Below are positions 1 through 10,933 of a stretch of DNA of 64,000 nt, piece by piece. Made by a program: the position numbers and the translations under genes. The stretch comes from G963665545 sp963665545 (GTDB lineage: Bacteria; Pseudomonadota; Gammaproteobacteria; Xanthomonadales; SZUA-36): contig CAXXKZ010000006.1 in assembly GCA_963665545.2 (NCBI GenBank), positions 186,001 to 250,000 of the forward strand, in the 5' to 3' direction. The notes beneath the pieces are model-generated. The model was not told the DNA's origin. It worked only from the letters and a program-made list of their open reading frames with translations, and made no database searches. The stretch's first letter is position 1. Every line of letters starts with the position of its first letter.

Positions 1-619
1 TTGATATGGCTTCAAGAAATAGGCGGTCGGCTGCTCAGAGGATAGTCAACGACTGACTTACCCATCCCCAGTAATGAGGGGTAATGACCACACCAAGTCT
101 GCGAGAGGCAAGTCTGCGAAAGGGCGCCTAAGACCTCTCGCCCCAACGTCTAATCAGACCCGCAGTTTGGCACAAGCCGAAAAGAGTGATGGTGCTTCTT
201 CCAGGACCGTGAATTGCGGCGGAGGGTAGGTAGTAGTACTGGGGAATTCGTTCTGAAGTGGCCGGTCGAAAAGTGAGCTGGCAGTTTCGAGTCCATTCGA
301 ACCTGCCTGCCCACAGGAGTCCCGTCATCTGCCTTCCATGCGCTGATGGAGACTGTATTTCTGGGAACACACCAGAGGAAAATCCGTTTCCTCCGCGACT
401 TGGCAAGCCCGAGGGGGGTGTTTGCCCTGTCGAGGCAGAATTCATCCCCTTGCTCTATCTGCATCCTTGCAGCACAAGCGGATGAAATTCTCTACGCCTT
501 ACATAGGTTATACGACAAGCTACAGGCTGATTCCACTGTAAAAACTGACAGACTTTTCGATAATCGTTAGTTGCTAGACTAAATGCAATCAAACTGCGGC
601 CGACTCAAGAAATGCAGTC
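1..619. other. leading region without a recognisable gene
   Basis: No convincing coding region was found in the first 619 bases. Overlapping minus-strand frames at about 128-464 show no family motif and low-complexity composition. Frame +1 is open from base 1 to a TAG at 43-45 and could be the last 14 codons of a truncated upstream gene, but this is too short to judge. An 11-bp direct repeat (CAAGTCTGCGA) occurs at 94-104 and 109-119. Confidence 0.4.
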
Positions 620-2869
620 ATGACCCGATCAAAATCATTCCTGATGGAATTTTTGCGTCAGGCTTACCACGACACTGTAATTCGCATATACACGGTGCTG
701 TTTGTTGCATCCTGCCTGCCGTATTTCATCCCAGGCATATCAGACGACCAGCTGCTCGTATATCCCTGGATCGTATCCACCTTTTTCACGCTGCCCTTTA
801 CGGTTGGCGTACTCTGGCCCGGGCGTCACCGTAGCGCCATTTCAAAAAATGAGCGTGCCTTCTGGATAATCCTGTCAGTCGGATTTTCGCTGTGGTGGGC
901 GATCAGCGTCATCAATTTGACTTGGGTGTCGGATTTCTGGACGCCAACAGTAGATATCGTTACTGATTCCATGTATATCGCCTACTTTTTGTGCTGGATA
1001 GTCGCACTGGCCTTTGTCCCACATGCGCGCAACGCGCCCCACCTGGCACGGTCGGACAAGTGGCTGGTTGGTGCCGGCATAGGTGTGCTGACCTGTTGTC
1101 TGTTCCTGTATTTCATCCTGATACCAAACCGGATTACGCCGGCCGTCGATAATTGGGTTCCCTCTCTCCTGTTTATCGCCGGCCTTGATTGCGTTGTGCT
1201 GCTGTTGATCGTTCGTCTTTACCAAGATACCGAATCGCCGCGATGGAAGAGCCTCTACAGCCTGCTGATTGTCATTACATTAGGGTTTGGAACCCTGGAT
1301 TTTCTGGAAGCCATGGAATACTCAACACGAATTGAGTGGGCCGCCAATTCTGCCAGCGAGATATTCTGGACGTTGCCGTTTCTGGGTATGGTTGTGTTCG
1401 CCAGAGCGCGCAACTTCAATTTTCCGGCGGCCACTGCACGGGCCGACATTGAGGCTCCGATGAGGGATCAGGCACTCAACTTCATCAGTCCCATCGTGCT
1501 GGCTTCTGTGGTGCTAGCGGTGATGCATATTGGCCTGGACAGCATTGGGTGGTTACGTCCGGAATACCGCCAGTCTCAAGGGGCGCTGGTGTTGACAAGC
1601 CTGCTGGTATTTTGGTTTCTGGCGGTGTTGGAAAGCCGCGAGCTACATCGGGTCAGCCGAAGAGCAAAAGCGCAGCGCGCGGCTCTGGAGCGAGCCAGGG
1701 TCAGGCAAAAGGTGGCTGAGCGCGCAGAAAAGTCAAAAAGCCAGTTCCTCGCCAATGTCAGCCACGAGATCCGCACACCCATGAATGGAATCCTGGGCAT
1801 GTCCGAACTCTTGCTGCGGGGGCCGCTCGATGGCGAAACAAGAGGTCAGGCCGAAGTGGTTGCCTCATCGGCGAGAGGACTGCTCAAGGTTATTGACGAC
1901 ATACTGGTGTACTCAAAACTCAATGCCGATGTACCCACCTTTTCTTCCTAGCCCATGTGCTTGCAGGAAATTGTCGGTGACCTGCTTGAGCTCGCCAAGG
2001 TGTCCAAGGGTGAAAAAGACCTTGAGATTATCCTGGAGTATCAGGAAGATGTGCCGCCCAATCTGGAAGGGGATTCGGCGCGATTACGGCAGGTACTGCT
2101 GAATCTGGTCATGAACGCGGTAAAGTTTTCAACGCAGGGGGAAATCAGAATTCGGATTGGCCTGCGTGAAAAATCGCTTACTGAGGCGAAGATTTTGTTT
2201 GAGATTATCGATTCAGGAATCGGAATTAGTGAAACGGCCAGGAAACGCCTTTTTCTGCCTTTTTCGCAGGCAGATGAAAGCACCTCCCGAAAATATGGCG
2301 GAAGCGGTTTGGGGTTGGCGATCTCCAAACAAATTGTGCAGGCACAGGGTGGAGAAATCGATGTAGTCAGCCAACCGGGTGAAGGTTCGACGTTCTGGTT
2401 CGAGCTGCCTTTCAAGCTTGGGCCATTGAAAGACGATTGCGTTGATCATGCGCCGCAGAGCACACCGGATGCTGCTTCTTTGAGCAAAATCCGAATACTC
2501 CTGGCCGAGGATGACCCGGTGAATCAAGTTGTGGCAGCCACGCAGCTTGAAACCATGGGGTTAAAACCGGATGTGGTTAAGAACGGGCACGAGGCCTTGG
2601 AGGCTCTGGACAATGACTCCTATTCACTCGTGTTTATGGATTGTCAAATGCCCGAACTGGATGGATTTGAAACCAGCAGAATCATCCGGGAACGAGGCTA
2701 CACTCATGCCGATCTTCCCATCATTGCCCTTACAGCCCACGCATTCGATGAAGATCGAAAGCGTTGTCGTGAAGCCGGCATGGATGATTTTCTCTCAAAA
2801 CCCGTACTGTTGGAAGACCTTCGCGCGACTCTGGCGACCTGGCTGAAGCAAGATGTGGAATTTGTTTAG
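620..2869 (+). pseudogene. membrane hybrid histidine kinase split by an in-frame TAG
   Basis: Read through, this is a 749-residue hybrid sensor kinase. About 8 hydrophobic segments (residues 15-345) precede a HisKA domain with the phospho-acceptor His near residue 380 (SHEIRTPMNG). A HATPase domain follows (N box NLVMNAVKF near 497, DSGIGIS, GGSGLGLAIS), then a C-terminal receiver with its phospho-Asp in MDCQMP near 673. A TAG at 1949-1951 lies in the linker between HisKA and HATPase. Both sides are in the same frame and otherwise undamaged, and an ATG follows at 1955. Either the gene is newly inactivated or two polypeptides are made (443 and 304 residues); no clear Shine-Dalgarno precedes 1955. 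It heads a cluster of phosphorelay proteins on the same strand. The signal sensed is unknown. Confidence 0.85.
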
Positions 2870-3023
2870 GATGGCGCGCGTGGCTCCATTTTCAAAATCT
2901 GTTAATTTCTACAGTAGTTTGCTCTGTCCATGTGACTTATAACTATGCTGGGCGAACAAGAAGTTACATCAGTGCTTGGCGCAAAGAAACACGGAATGTT
3001 TCCAGATGTAGTCTGCCCGGGCT

Positions 3024-3050
3024 CGGCAACCAACCCTATGGGGGGTGCCG
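3024..3050 (+). other. strong hairpin with SAM-I-clan-like core
   Basis: CGGCA pairs with TGCCG around an inner CCC/GGG stem. The order CGGCAACC, hairpin, GGTGCC resembles the P3 region of SAM-I/SAM-IV riboswitches, and an intrinsic terminator follows 8 nt later. The other conserved SAM-I segments (k-turn, P1 partners) are not evident, and the next gene is a response regulator rather than a methionine gene. It may simply be a 3'-UTR hairpin of the kinase gene. Confidence 0.2.
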
Positions 3051-3057
3051 GGTCCAG

Positions 3058-3081
3058 GAGGAAAAGGGATTTCCTCTTTTT
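3058..3081 (+). terminator. intrinsic terminator after the first kinase gene
   Basis: A perfect 7-bp stem (GAGGAAA / TTTCCTC) with loop AGGGA is followed directly by five T residues. It lies about 190 bp downstream of the kinase stop codon and 265 bp before the next gene, so it probably ends the upstream transcript. No gene is seen elsewhere in 2870-3345. Confidence 0.75.
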
Positions 3082-3345
3082 AATTGCTCTTCGAGTGTTG
3101 TCCCCTCAGTACTCGTTGAGCGTTTGAAGGGATTCAAAGCGGGCTGATCGGGAACGAATGGATTCGAAGCCGACTGGCCTGAATTGATCTTAGGCTGACT
3201 CAGTCCTTTACCCCTCTTGTTTCATCATTAAACTGGCGACAGTGGACCAGTATCAGGCTCAACTCTCAACTTAGCTCAAGTTTTGGTAATGTAGATGAAT
3301 GCAAATCGAGCCCTCCATTGTTGTACAAGAGGTAGTGTTCAGGAT

Positions 3346-4113
3346 ATGGCGGTAAGTGAGGTCAATAGTCCACCACTGATTCTCGTCGTGGAGGACAATA
3401 TCCCCAATCAACTGGTGACGAGCACGAAATTGCAGGATGCCGGTTACGACGTTGAGGTGGTCACCGATGGCCGGGCCGCCATCAAAGCCCTGGAATTGGG
3501 GCCATTCGACCTGGTGCTCATGGATTGCTTAATGCCGGTCCATGACGGTTTCGCAACCACACGTGAAATACGTTCGACCGATTCCAATGTCATCAACAAA
3601 AACATACCCATCATTGCTTTGACAGCGCTTGCAATGAAAGCGGACGAGCAAAAGTGCCTGAATGCCGGCATGAATGGTTTTGTGAGTAAACCAATAAATG
3701 CGACCCAACTGGTTGCAATCGTCAAGCGCTACCTTGACCGCGCGGTCAATTCGCAATCGTTCCACCATTTGAATACGAAGCAACCAGCACGGCATGAGCG
3801 AGTCCAGTTGGAACCAGAACTTCTGGATGCGCTAGTGGATGTCTTCATTGAAGAAGCGCCTCAGTATATTGCTGACCTGAGGTCAGCGCTCAGCAGAGAG
3901 GACTGGGCTCGATTGGAAATCTCCAGTCATAAGTTACGCGGCGCATCAGATTTTCTTGGCACCACGGCAATCTCGTCGCTGGCTTCGTCGCTTGAACAAG
4001 CGTGCAATATGGGACGGTTCAGAGAGGCTGGAGCCACCGCCACGAAATTGATGGCAGAAATGCAGAAACTGTTGTCCGAATTATCGGACGCTGACATTGA
4101 AGACAATGTCTGA
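3346..4113 (+). CDS. response regulator with receiver and HPt domains
   Basis: This is a 255-residue two-domain phosphorelay protein. Residues about 8-125 form a receiver (ILVVEDN acidic pocket, phospho-Asp in MDCLMP near 59, conserved Lys in FVSKP). Residues about 155-245 form a histidine phosphotransfer domain with the His in SSHKLRG near 194. There is no DNA-binding output domain, so it probably shuttles phosphate between the neighbouring hybrid kinases and another regulator. The start at 3346 is preferred because AGGAT lies just upstream; an in-frame ATG at 3295 would add 17 residues unlike a receiver start. Confidence 0.9.
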   Translation: MAVSEVNSPPLILVVEDNIPNQLVTSTKLQDAGYDVEVVTDGRAAIKALELGPFDLVLMDCLMPVHDGFATTREIRSTDSNVINKNIPIIALTALAMKADEQKCLNAGMNGFVSKPINATQLVAIVKRYLDRAVNSQSFHHLNTKQPARHERVQLEPELLDALVDVFIEEAPQYIADLRSALSREDWARLEISSHKLRGASDFLGTTAISSLASSLEQACNMGRFREAGATATKLMAEMQKLLSELSDADIEDNV

Positions 4114-4158
4114 ACCCCGTTGCGAATCCACCAACAGCCGCACCGAATCTTAAGGCCG

Positions 4159-4219
4159 GGGCTCGATGGCAGCTCCTCAGAGGCACCTCTGTCAGTTATG
4201 ACAGTAGGCTTCCGAGCCC
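4159..4219 (+). other. structured intergenic RNA candidate
   Basis: A 7-bp GC-rich outer stem (4159-4165 with 4213-4219) encloses an inner hairpin CTGTCA-GTTA-TGACAG (4189-4204). It lies between the receiver-HPt gene and the next kinase gene. There is no T tract, so it is not an ordinary terminator. It could be a leader structure or an operator; I recognise no RNA family. Confidence 0.25.
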
Positions 4220-4297
4220 GCGTATAGACAATAGGGGTAGAACAATCAATTGCGGTGAGGAACAGAGTAGGGGCCACCTCGATTTGTGGTATCGATT

Positions 4298-6097
4298 ATG
4301 GATATGTCTGTCATTTCATCGCAGGATGAATTGAAGCTCTCTGAGGCTGACCTGGAGGAGAAGCCCAATCTCGAGAGTTACCTGATGCGCGCTTCTGCTC
4401 TGGAACTGGGGCGGCGCTCGTTGATTGGCGCACCGGTGTATGCGGTCATTTCCCTAATCATGTTGTTGGGTACACCGATTTCAAGGGATTATGGATGGGT
4501 CGCGGCTGGAGAAGCGCTGCTGCTAATCGTCCTGGGCGTCTTGCGGTTCAGATTTGCGCAAAGTTTTGAGCGTCGCTACGATCGAGTGGGTGAGCGCGCT
4601 GTCATTCAATTCCATATCCTCACCGCTCTGCAAAGTCTGACCCTGGGCGTGGTCGCGGCTGTGGTGATATGGCGGTACTGGGGGACTCAGGACGCAGTAT
4701 TGACCATTGTTCTGTCAGCTGGATGCGTTGCGGCAGCTACAAGCGCACTGTCGGTAAGAAGGAGCGTGCATGTCATCTTTTTGCTGTGTGTGCTGATGCC
4801 ATTTGGTCTTGCAGTACTCATTGTCGGTGGCCTGGCGAATGCGCTAATGATTATCGGCTTCCTGATCCTGATGGCATTTCTGGTGCAGGATGGCGGCCAG
4901 GCCAAACGGGCTTACATGAAGCAGCTTCGAGACAATTACGCCGCGGAATCGAGCTTGCGATGGTCTGCTGCGGAAAGCGCTGCGAAAAAAGCATTCCTCG
5001 ATGACATGACGCATGAAATTCGCTCCCCCCTGAACTCCATCACGGGCATGGCGGCATTGTTGCTCGAACAGAACCTGGATAAAAGACCCAGTGAATTCGC
5101 AGCCATAATACATAAGAGCGGCGTTGCGCTAACCAACCTGATCCAACCGATGCCTCCTGCTGTTCATGCAAATGCGGATGATCCCGAGGCCGGCAATGCA
5201 GAGTTCAATTTGCGTGATTGCATTGAAGAGGTTATGAGGTTGTATCGCGCAAGGGCTGACCGCAGAGGTGTCGTGCTGACATCGAATCTTGCTGATCTTC
5301 CTGAATTCGTGGTTTTTTCCGATCATAACTACATCGAGCAGGTTCTGATCAATCTGATGGGCAACGCAGTGGAGCATACCGAGGGAGGGTCCGTAACATT
5401 GGGCGCTTCATGCCAGGACCTTGGAAACGGCGTTATGTGTATTGAATTCACGATTACTGACACAGGAGAGGGCATCTCGACGAGCAAGCTTGAATCCATT
5501 TTCACCATTGATCCAATCAGCAAAGCCGGGCTGGGCTTGCCAATGTCCAAGGGGCTCACCGAATTAATGGGCGGCGGCATTTGGATAGAAACCATTGAAG
5601 GTGAGGGCACTTCGGTCAGGTTCACCATTCGCGTTCAGGTGGCGCCCGATGACGTTTCGTGGCGCTCGGCGTCCGCGATGCTGGCAGGCCTGGCTAGCGG
5701 CATCGAGACAGATCTTGCCCAGAGATTTCCCCATCAGATTCTGGTGGTGGAGGATCATTCAATCAACCGGCGGGTTTTGTGCGAACTGCTAAGAACCATG
5801 GGATACCATACGGATGAAGCTACCGATGGTCATGAGGCAGTGGCGGCTGCCATGAAGTCCAGCTATGACATCATATTTATGGATTTGCGCATGCCGAATA
5901 TGGGTGGCTTTGAGGCGACTCGCTGGATTCGTGAACATTACAACAACCGGAGTTTGCGCATTGTTGCTTTGACAGCAGAGTCGACCAGCGAAGCAAGGGA
6001 TCGATGCCTCACCAACGGCATGGACGACTTTGTGCCCAAGCCCGTGCAGATCAAGAGCCTTGAATCCATCCTGAGAAATACTCCATGCCACGCCTAA
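4298..6097 (+). CDS. membrane hybrid histidine kinase
   Basis: This hybrid kinase has about 599 residues. Roughly six hydrophobic segments lie in the first 200 residues. HisKA follows, with its His near 238 (THEIRSPLN). The HATPase domain has N box NLMGNAVEH, G1 DTGEGIS and G2 GLGLPMSKG. The C-terminal receiver carries its phospho-Asp near 527 (FMDLRMP) and the Lys in FVPKPV. It should autophosphorylate and pass phosphate to its own receiver, then perhaps to the HPt protein encoded just upstream. The start is uncertain: GTG at 4286, ATG at 4298 and ATG at 4304 are all in frame without a strong ribosome site. Unlike its neighbours on either side, it is intact. Confidence 0.88.
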   Translation: MDMSVISSQDELKLSEADLEEKPNLESYLMRASALELGRRSLIGAPVYAVISLIMLLGTPISRDYGWVAAGEALLLIVLGVLRFRFAQSFERRYDRVGERAVIQFHILTALQSLTLGVVAAVVIWRYWGTQDAVLTIVLSAGCVAAATSALSVRRSVHVIFLLCVLMPFGLAVLIVGGLANALMIIGFLILMAFLVQDGGQAKRAYMKQLRDNYAAESSLRWSAAESAAKKAFLDDMTHEIRSPLNSITGMAALLLEQNLDKRPSEFAAIIHKSGVALTNLIQPMPPAVHANADDPEAGNAEFNLRDCIEEVMRLYRARADRRGVVLTSNLADLPEFVVFSDHNYIEQVLINLMGNAVEHTEGGSVTLGASCQDLGNGVMCIEFTITDTGEGISTSKLESIFTIDPISKAGLGLPMSKGLTELMGGGIWIETIEGEGTSVRFTIRVQVAPDDVSWRSASAMLAGLASGIETDLAQRFPHQILVVEDHSINRRVLCELLRTMGYHTDEATDGHEAVAAAMKSSYDIIFMDLRMPNMGGFEATRWIREHYNNRSLRIVALTAESTSEARDRCLTNGMDDFVPKPVQIKSLESILRNTPCHA

Positions 6098-6154
6098 TAC
6101 CCCTAGATCGTTAGTAGATCATTAACTGTCAGGGGGGTGGTGCCTCATGATCGG

Positions 6155-9100
6155 TTAGCCGGCTACTGTTGTGTTGAGGGCGTTGTCCAGGGCAGTCTGG
6201 AAGTGGTTCAGGTCAAGGGGTTTGACCAGATAGTCGGAGAAACCGGCGGCCAGCCCGCGTTCGATGTCTTTTTGCATCGCCCCGGCACTGATCGCAATCA
6301 CCGGAATATCCTGTGTGGTGGCGTCTGCTTTGAGAATCTTCAAGGCCTCATAGCCATCCATCCCCGGCAGGTTAATGTCCATGAAGATCACATCCGGATG
6401 TCTGCTGCGCGCCAACTCCAGCCCAAATTCAGCATTGAGCGCATCCACCAAAGCGCTCTTTTGCTGACGCTCGAAGATCGCCCGCATCAACTGCAGACTG
6501 GCCGGGTCGTCTTCGATATACAAGGCCCGGTAAGGCGCCTCGTTGAGGACCTGCGCCGGGAGGTCCTGGTCCACTGGCGCCACGGCAGCCTCGCCACCGC
6601 CGGTGGGCAGGTCAACCCAGAATGTCGTGCCCCGGCCCTCCTCGCTCGCCACCCCCAGCTCTCCGCCCATCATCTCCACCAGGCGCTTGGTGATCGTCAA
6701 GCCGATGCCGGTGCCTTCCACACCGCCAAATTCCGCCCCCAGCCGTTCAAAAGGCTGGAACAGATCACTCATGTGCTCGGGGGCTATCCCCGGTCCGTTG
6801 TCAATGATGCTCAGGCGCAGCACACCATTGGCCAATGGCCGGCTCTCGATGGTGACCTGGCCGCCGACATGGTTGTACTTGATGGCATTGGACAACAGAT
6901 TGAGCAGGGCCTGTTGCAGGCGGGCCTTATCCGCCCACAGGCGCGGACCGCTATCGGCCTGGAGGCGGTTGTCGAGGGTGACCTGGCGTTGGGTTGCGGT
7001 CGACTGCACCAGGTTAATGCATTCCTCCACCACGCTGAGCGGGTCCACCGCTTCCATAAACAACTGTAAGCGCCCACTGTCGATGCGGGCCAGATCGAGC
7101 ACTTCGTCTATCAGCAACAACAAGTGTTGTCCGGCGCTGACGATGTGACCGACAAATTCGGGTTGGCGCTCGGCGATGGTGCCCGGTGGTGCGGACTGCA
7201 GCAGTTGGCCAAAGCCCAGGATGGCGTTCATCGGGGTCCGCAGTTCGTGACTCATGCGCGAGAGAAACTCCGACTTGGCGTGGTTGGCGGCCTCGGCCGC
7301 TTCCTTGGCGGCGCGCAATTCGAGTTCTGCCAACTTGGCCTCGGTGATGTCCTGCAGGGTGCCTTCGGTGGCGACCAGCTTGCCGCTGTCGTCGAAAATC
7401 GGTCTGTAATATTCGCGTACGTGGCGTACGCTCCCATCTTTGTGGATGATCCGAAATTCCAGTTGCGCATAGTCTTCCTGCTCGTACACGGCTCTAACCC
7501 TTTCGGCATCCTCAGGATGAATAAGCTCGAAATCTCTATCCATGTTTCCGAATTGTTCCATGTATTCATCCACGGTATAACCATGGATTCGCGCATGTTC
7601 ATCGGAGAGATTTTCGTACCTGCCGGCGATATCGTCGGACCGCCAGTGACCAAGACGGGCGGCGCGTGCAGATTGCTTGAACCGCATTTCGCTTTGTTCC
7701 AGGGCCAGTTGTGCCCGCTTGAGTTCCGTGATGTCCTGCATGGTTGCGATCGATTCGACCCAGGTGTTGTCGTCATCGAAAATATCAAAAGTGATTTCCT
7801 GAACATGCCTGTAATCACCGTCGCGATGCAAAATACGGTAGGACAGTACAGTCTGGTGTTCTTTGTCAGGCTTATTGTGGACATTGACCATTTCCCTGTC
7901 TTCAGGTGGACCAACTGCATGTCCTGATCCAGTCGTCTGAAATGCTGCAGGAATTCCTCTGCGGTATAGCCGGCAATGTGAGCATACTCTTCAGAGACGC
8001 TGATATACTCGCGCTTGATTTCGTCCCATCGTGCATAACCCAATTTGGAGATAGAGGCGACCTGCTTGAGCAAGCCTTCGCTTTCTTCCAGAGCCACCTG
8101 GGCCTGCTGTTGTTCGGTGATATCCTGCAATACCCCGACGGTACGGACCAATCTGCCGTGATCATCAAGCATAGGGTGACCGATTTCACGAATCTGCCGC
8201 ACTTCGCCATCGGGCCTGACCACTCGATATTCAAAGTCAAAGCCCTTTGGTTCCTTGTCAAATTGAGCGTATATGGCCTTGATCCGCTTCAAATCCCGCG
8301 GATGAACCAGCTTACTATCCTTGTCGCGATGGTTAACAGAGCGGATTAAATCGTCGACACTGACCCCAAGTATCTGAGCGTATTCTTCAGAGGCATAAAT
8401 GCACCGATCGCTTGGCCCATCCCTGACATAGTGCCCCAGGCTGGCAATTTGAATCGCCTGTTTGAGTAACTGCTCGCTGTCCTCCAGAGCCGCCTGGGCA
8501 AGCATCTGCGCGGTGGTGTCCTGCAGGATTCCCACCGTGCGAATCAGATTACCTTTGGGATCTGTTACAGAATCCCAGACTTCACGAATGTGCCGCGTTG
8601 TGCCGTCGGGCCGGACAATTCTGTATTCCAGTTCATGGGACGCCGGCATTTGTTGGTTTCGCACGTAGGCGTCCGCAACTAACGCCTTATCCTGTGGATG
8701 CACCAGTGAAATGTAAGCGGCAGTGCCTTTGAATTGCGTGTGTATCTCATCAACGCTGAGGCCCAGAATGCTGGCAAATTCGTCTGAAGCATGGATGCTC
8801 TGATCGGCTACTTCATCCCACACATAATGACCCAGGCTGGCAATTTCCGCAGCCCGCCTGAGGCGCTGCTCACTCTCTTCCAGGGTCTTTTGTGCCTGCC
8901 TTTGCTCGGTAATGTCCTGTACGATGCCCAGTATTCGTGTGCGCTGGTCGGTGTTGCCAAAGTAGGACTCCGAAATTTCTCGAACATGGCGTACCTCACC
9001 ATCGGGTCTCACCACCCGGTATTCGCAATCGTATCCCGAACCTTGCGTGACGGCATCGGCGTATATTCTTTCCATTCTCGCCCTGTCGCCCTCGTGCACC

Positions 9101-10512
9101 AACAAAAGGTCACTGGCGCTGGAATTGTGGCGGATCAGCAGCTCGTCCACCGACAGGCCGCAGATGCGCGCATATTCTTCCGAGGCAAAAGTGTACCGGT
9201 CTGCCTGGATATCCCACACGAAATGCCCCAGACCGGCGATCTGGGCAGCCTGGCGAAACAGGGCCTCACTGTCCCGCAGGTCCTGCTCAGCCAATTTGCG
9301 CTCGGTGATGTCTTGCAATATGCCAATGCTGCGGACCTGTCTGCCCGATTCATCCTTGATAGCCTGTCCGAATTCGTAGATATGGCGCATCTCGCCATCG
9401 GGTCTGAACAGTCGGTACTCAACCTCGTAGATTTCCGCTGAATCGCGTTCTGCAGCGTCCAGTAGGCGTTGGCGATCCTGCGGATGGACCAACTCCAGAT
9501 CTTTCTCCACGGTGTTATACCGGGTCATCACTTCTTCAACCGTCAGCCCCTGAATGCGGGCGTATTCTTCCGAGGCGTAAATGCAACAGCCGGTCACATC
9601 GTCCCACACCCAGGAGCCCAATTTTGAAAGCGTGGTCGCCTGCATGAACAGACGCTTGTTGTCCTGCAGATCACGCTCAGCCTGCTTGCGGTGCGTGATG
9701 TCCCGAACCAATACCTCGAGCATCTGCCGGCCACCGATCGATACATTACTCATCGACAGCAGGGCAGAAAATCGCTCATCATTGTGTTTCACACAGGTCC
9801 ATTCAAAGCTGTGACCTGATTGCTCCAGCGCCTGCTCGATATGCTGATCAAGGGCGCCCTGAGAATCATCCCCGTGGGGCTCGCGAAAGGCGGCAAGTTC
9901 TCCCAGCTGCCGACCCAACAACTCACTCTTATTGGTCTGCCCGAGCAGCTTCATGGCCACCTCGTTACACGCGACGATATGGCGATCCTCCAACACCAAA
10001 ACCGCCTGGGCGGAGTGCTCAAACAGTGCGCGATAGTGGACATCTGAGCCGGCAGGATCGGCTGCGACATCCCCGGGCGTTCGTGCCGACGCATCATTCA
10101 GGCGGCCCAATATTGTGGCAACCAGTTCCTGCGGTTCGTCAGGGCGAGGCAGATAGTCAATGGCACCCTGGCGCATGGCCGACACCGCGCCTTCCAGCGA
10201 CGGTGTGGAATCGAGCACCCATACCTGTGGGCGAGGGCTGCACCCGTTCAGCCAGCCCAGCCAGTCGCCATCACTGCCAGCTTCGACATCGACCAGAGCA
10301 ATCTGGGGCGAATAGTCTTCGCACACTTTGTCTGCCTGTGCGAGGTCGTGGCAGTGCCTGGCTTCATGGCCGCGCCGCTTGAGCAGGTCACACAGCGCTG
10401 CGGCAAAATCGCCGGCTTCACCCACAACCAGCAATCGCCGAGCGTTGCTGGCGTCTGAAGCTTGCGCGGTTGACTTCCCGATACTGCTCATGTGAATCCC
10501 CATTAACCTCAA
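6155..10512 (-). pseudogene. giant multi-PAS hybrid histidine kinase, one-base frameshift
   Basis: Reconstructed, this is about 1452 residues. A receiver-like domain (25-145) comes first and is degenerate: its acidic pocket reads GEAGD and the usual KP is RP. Seven PAS/PAC units follow, about 120-130 residues each. The last six share the pattern LGHYVWD, ASEEYA, LVHPQD, YRVVRPDGE, GILQDIT and look like tandem duplicates. HisKA (His near 1086, SHELRTPMN), HATPase (NLLSNAIKY, DNGPGIA, GTGIGLTI) and a normal receiver (FMDINLPGMDGY near 1377) complete it. The frame breaks near 7905, where LVH should continue PEDREM; one missing C explains it, because 4358+1 bases is an exact multiple of three. 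No transmembrane segments are evident, so it is probably cytoplasmic and sensory. It is transcribed opposite to the preceding signalling genes. Confidence 0.85.
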
Positions 10513-10620
10513 ATTATCGAGAATTCAGCGGCATAAGTACGGTTTCTGCCGAGCCATTGTCAAATCTGGTGGTAGAAAAAAGCACTCTACAGCACCCTTT
10601 GGCCTTAATTCCATAACGCA

Positions 10621-10658
10621 CGAAACCCGCGCAGAGTATAGGTTTCATGCGGGTTTCG
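10621..10658 (-). terminator. inverted repeat downstream of tRNA-Val
   Basis: Perfect 10-bp arms (CGAAACCCGC and GCGGGTTTCG) are separated by 18 nt and lie 14 nt past the 3' end of the minus-strand tRNA. There is no T run on that strand, so it may be a processing or termination structure rather than a canonical terminator. Confidence 0.4.
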
Positions 10659-10671
10659 GGTCTGTCTGAAT

Positions 10672-10746
10672 TGGTGGGCACGACTGGGATCGAACCAGTG
10701 ACCCCTGCGATGTCAACACAGTGCTCTACCGCTGAGCTACGCGCCC
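10672..10746 (-). tRNA. tRNA-Val (GAC)
   Basis: The cloverleaf is complete on the minus strand. The acceptor GGGCGCG pairs with CGTGCCC, the D-arm is GCTC-AGCGGTA-GAGC, and the anticodon loop TTGACAT gives anticodon GAC. The T-arm contains GGTTCGATCC, and CCA is encoded at the 3' end. Confidence 0.95.
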
Positions 10747-10933
10747 TGAATGTTGCCCTTGGAAGTCACTCATGAAATGGCCTCAAGGGGCGCGCAATTT
10801 AACACAACCGCGGCTCAAATCACAACTGTCAATAGCGATTGCTTGGGTTGATTTGTGCCTATATCGTCTGTTCGACCGTTGGGGGTTAAAATGCCTTTCA
10901 GTGGCGCCGCGTAGGTTATAGAATCACTCCATC

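Noticed and set aside
2932..3147. Short plus-strand frames after the first kinase gene
   Set aside because: They cover the hairpin and terminator and lack a ribosome site or family motif.
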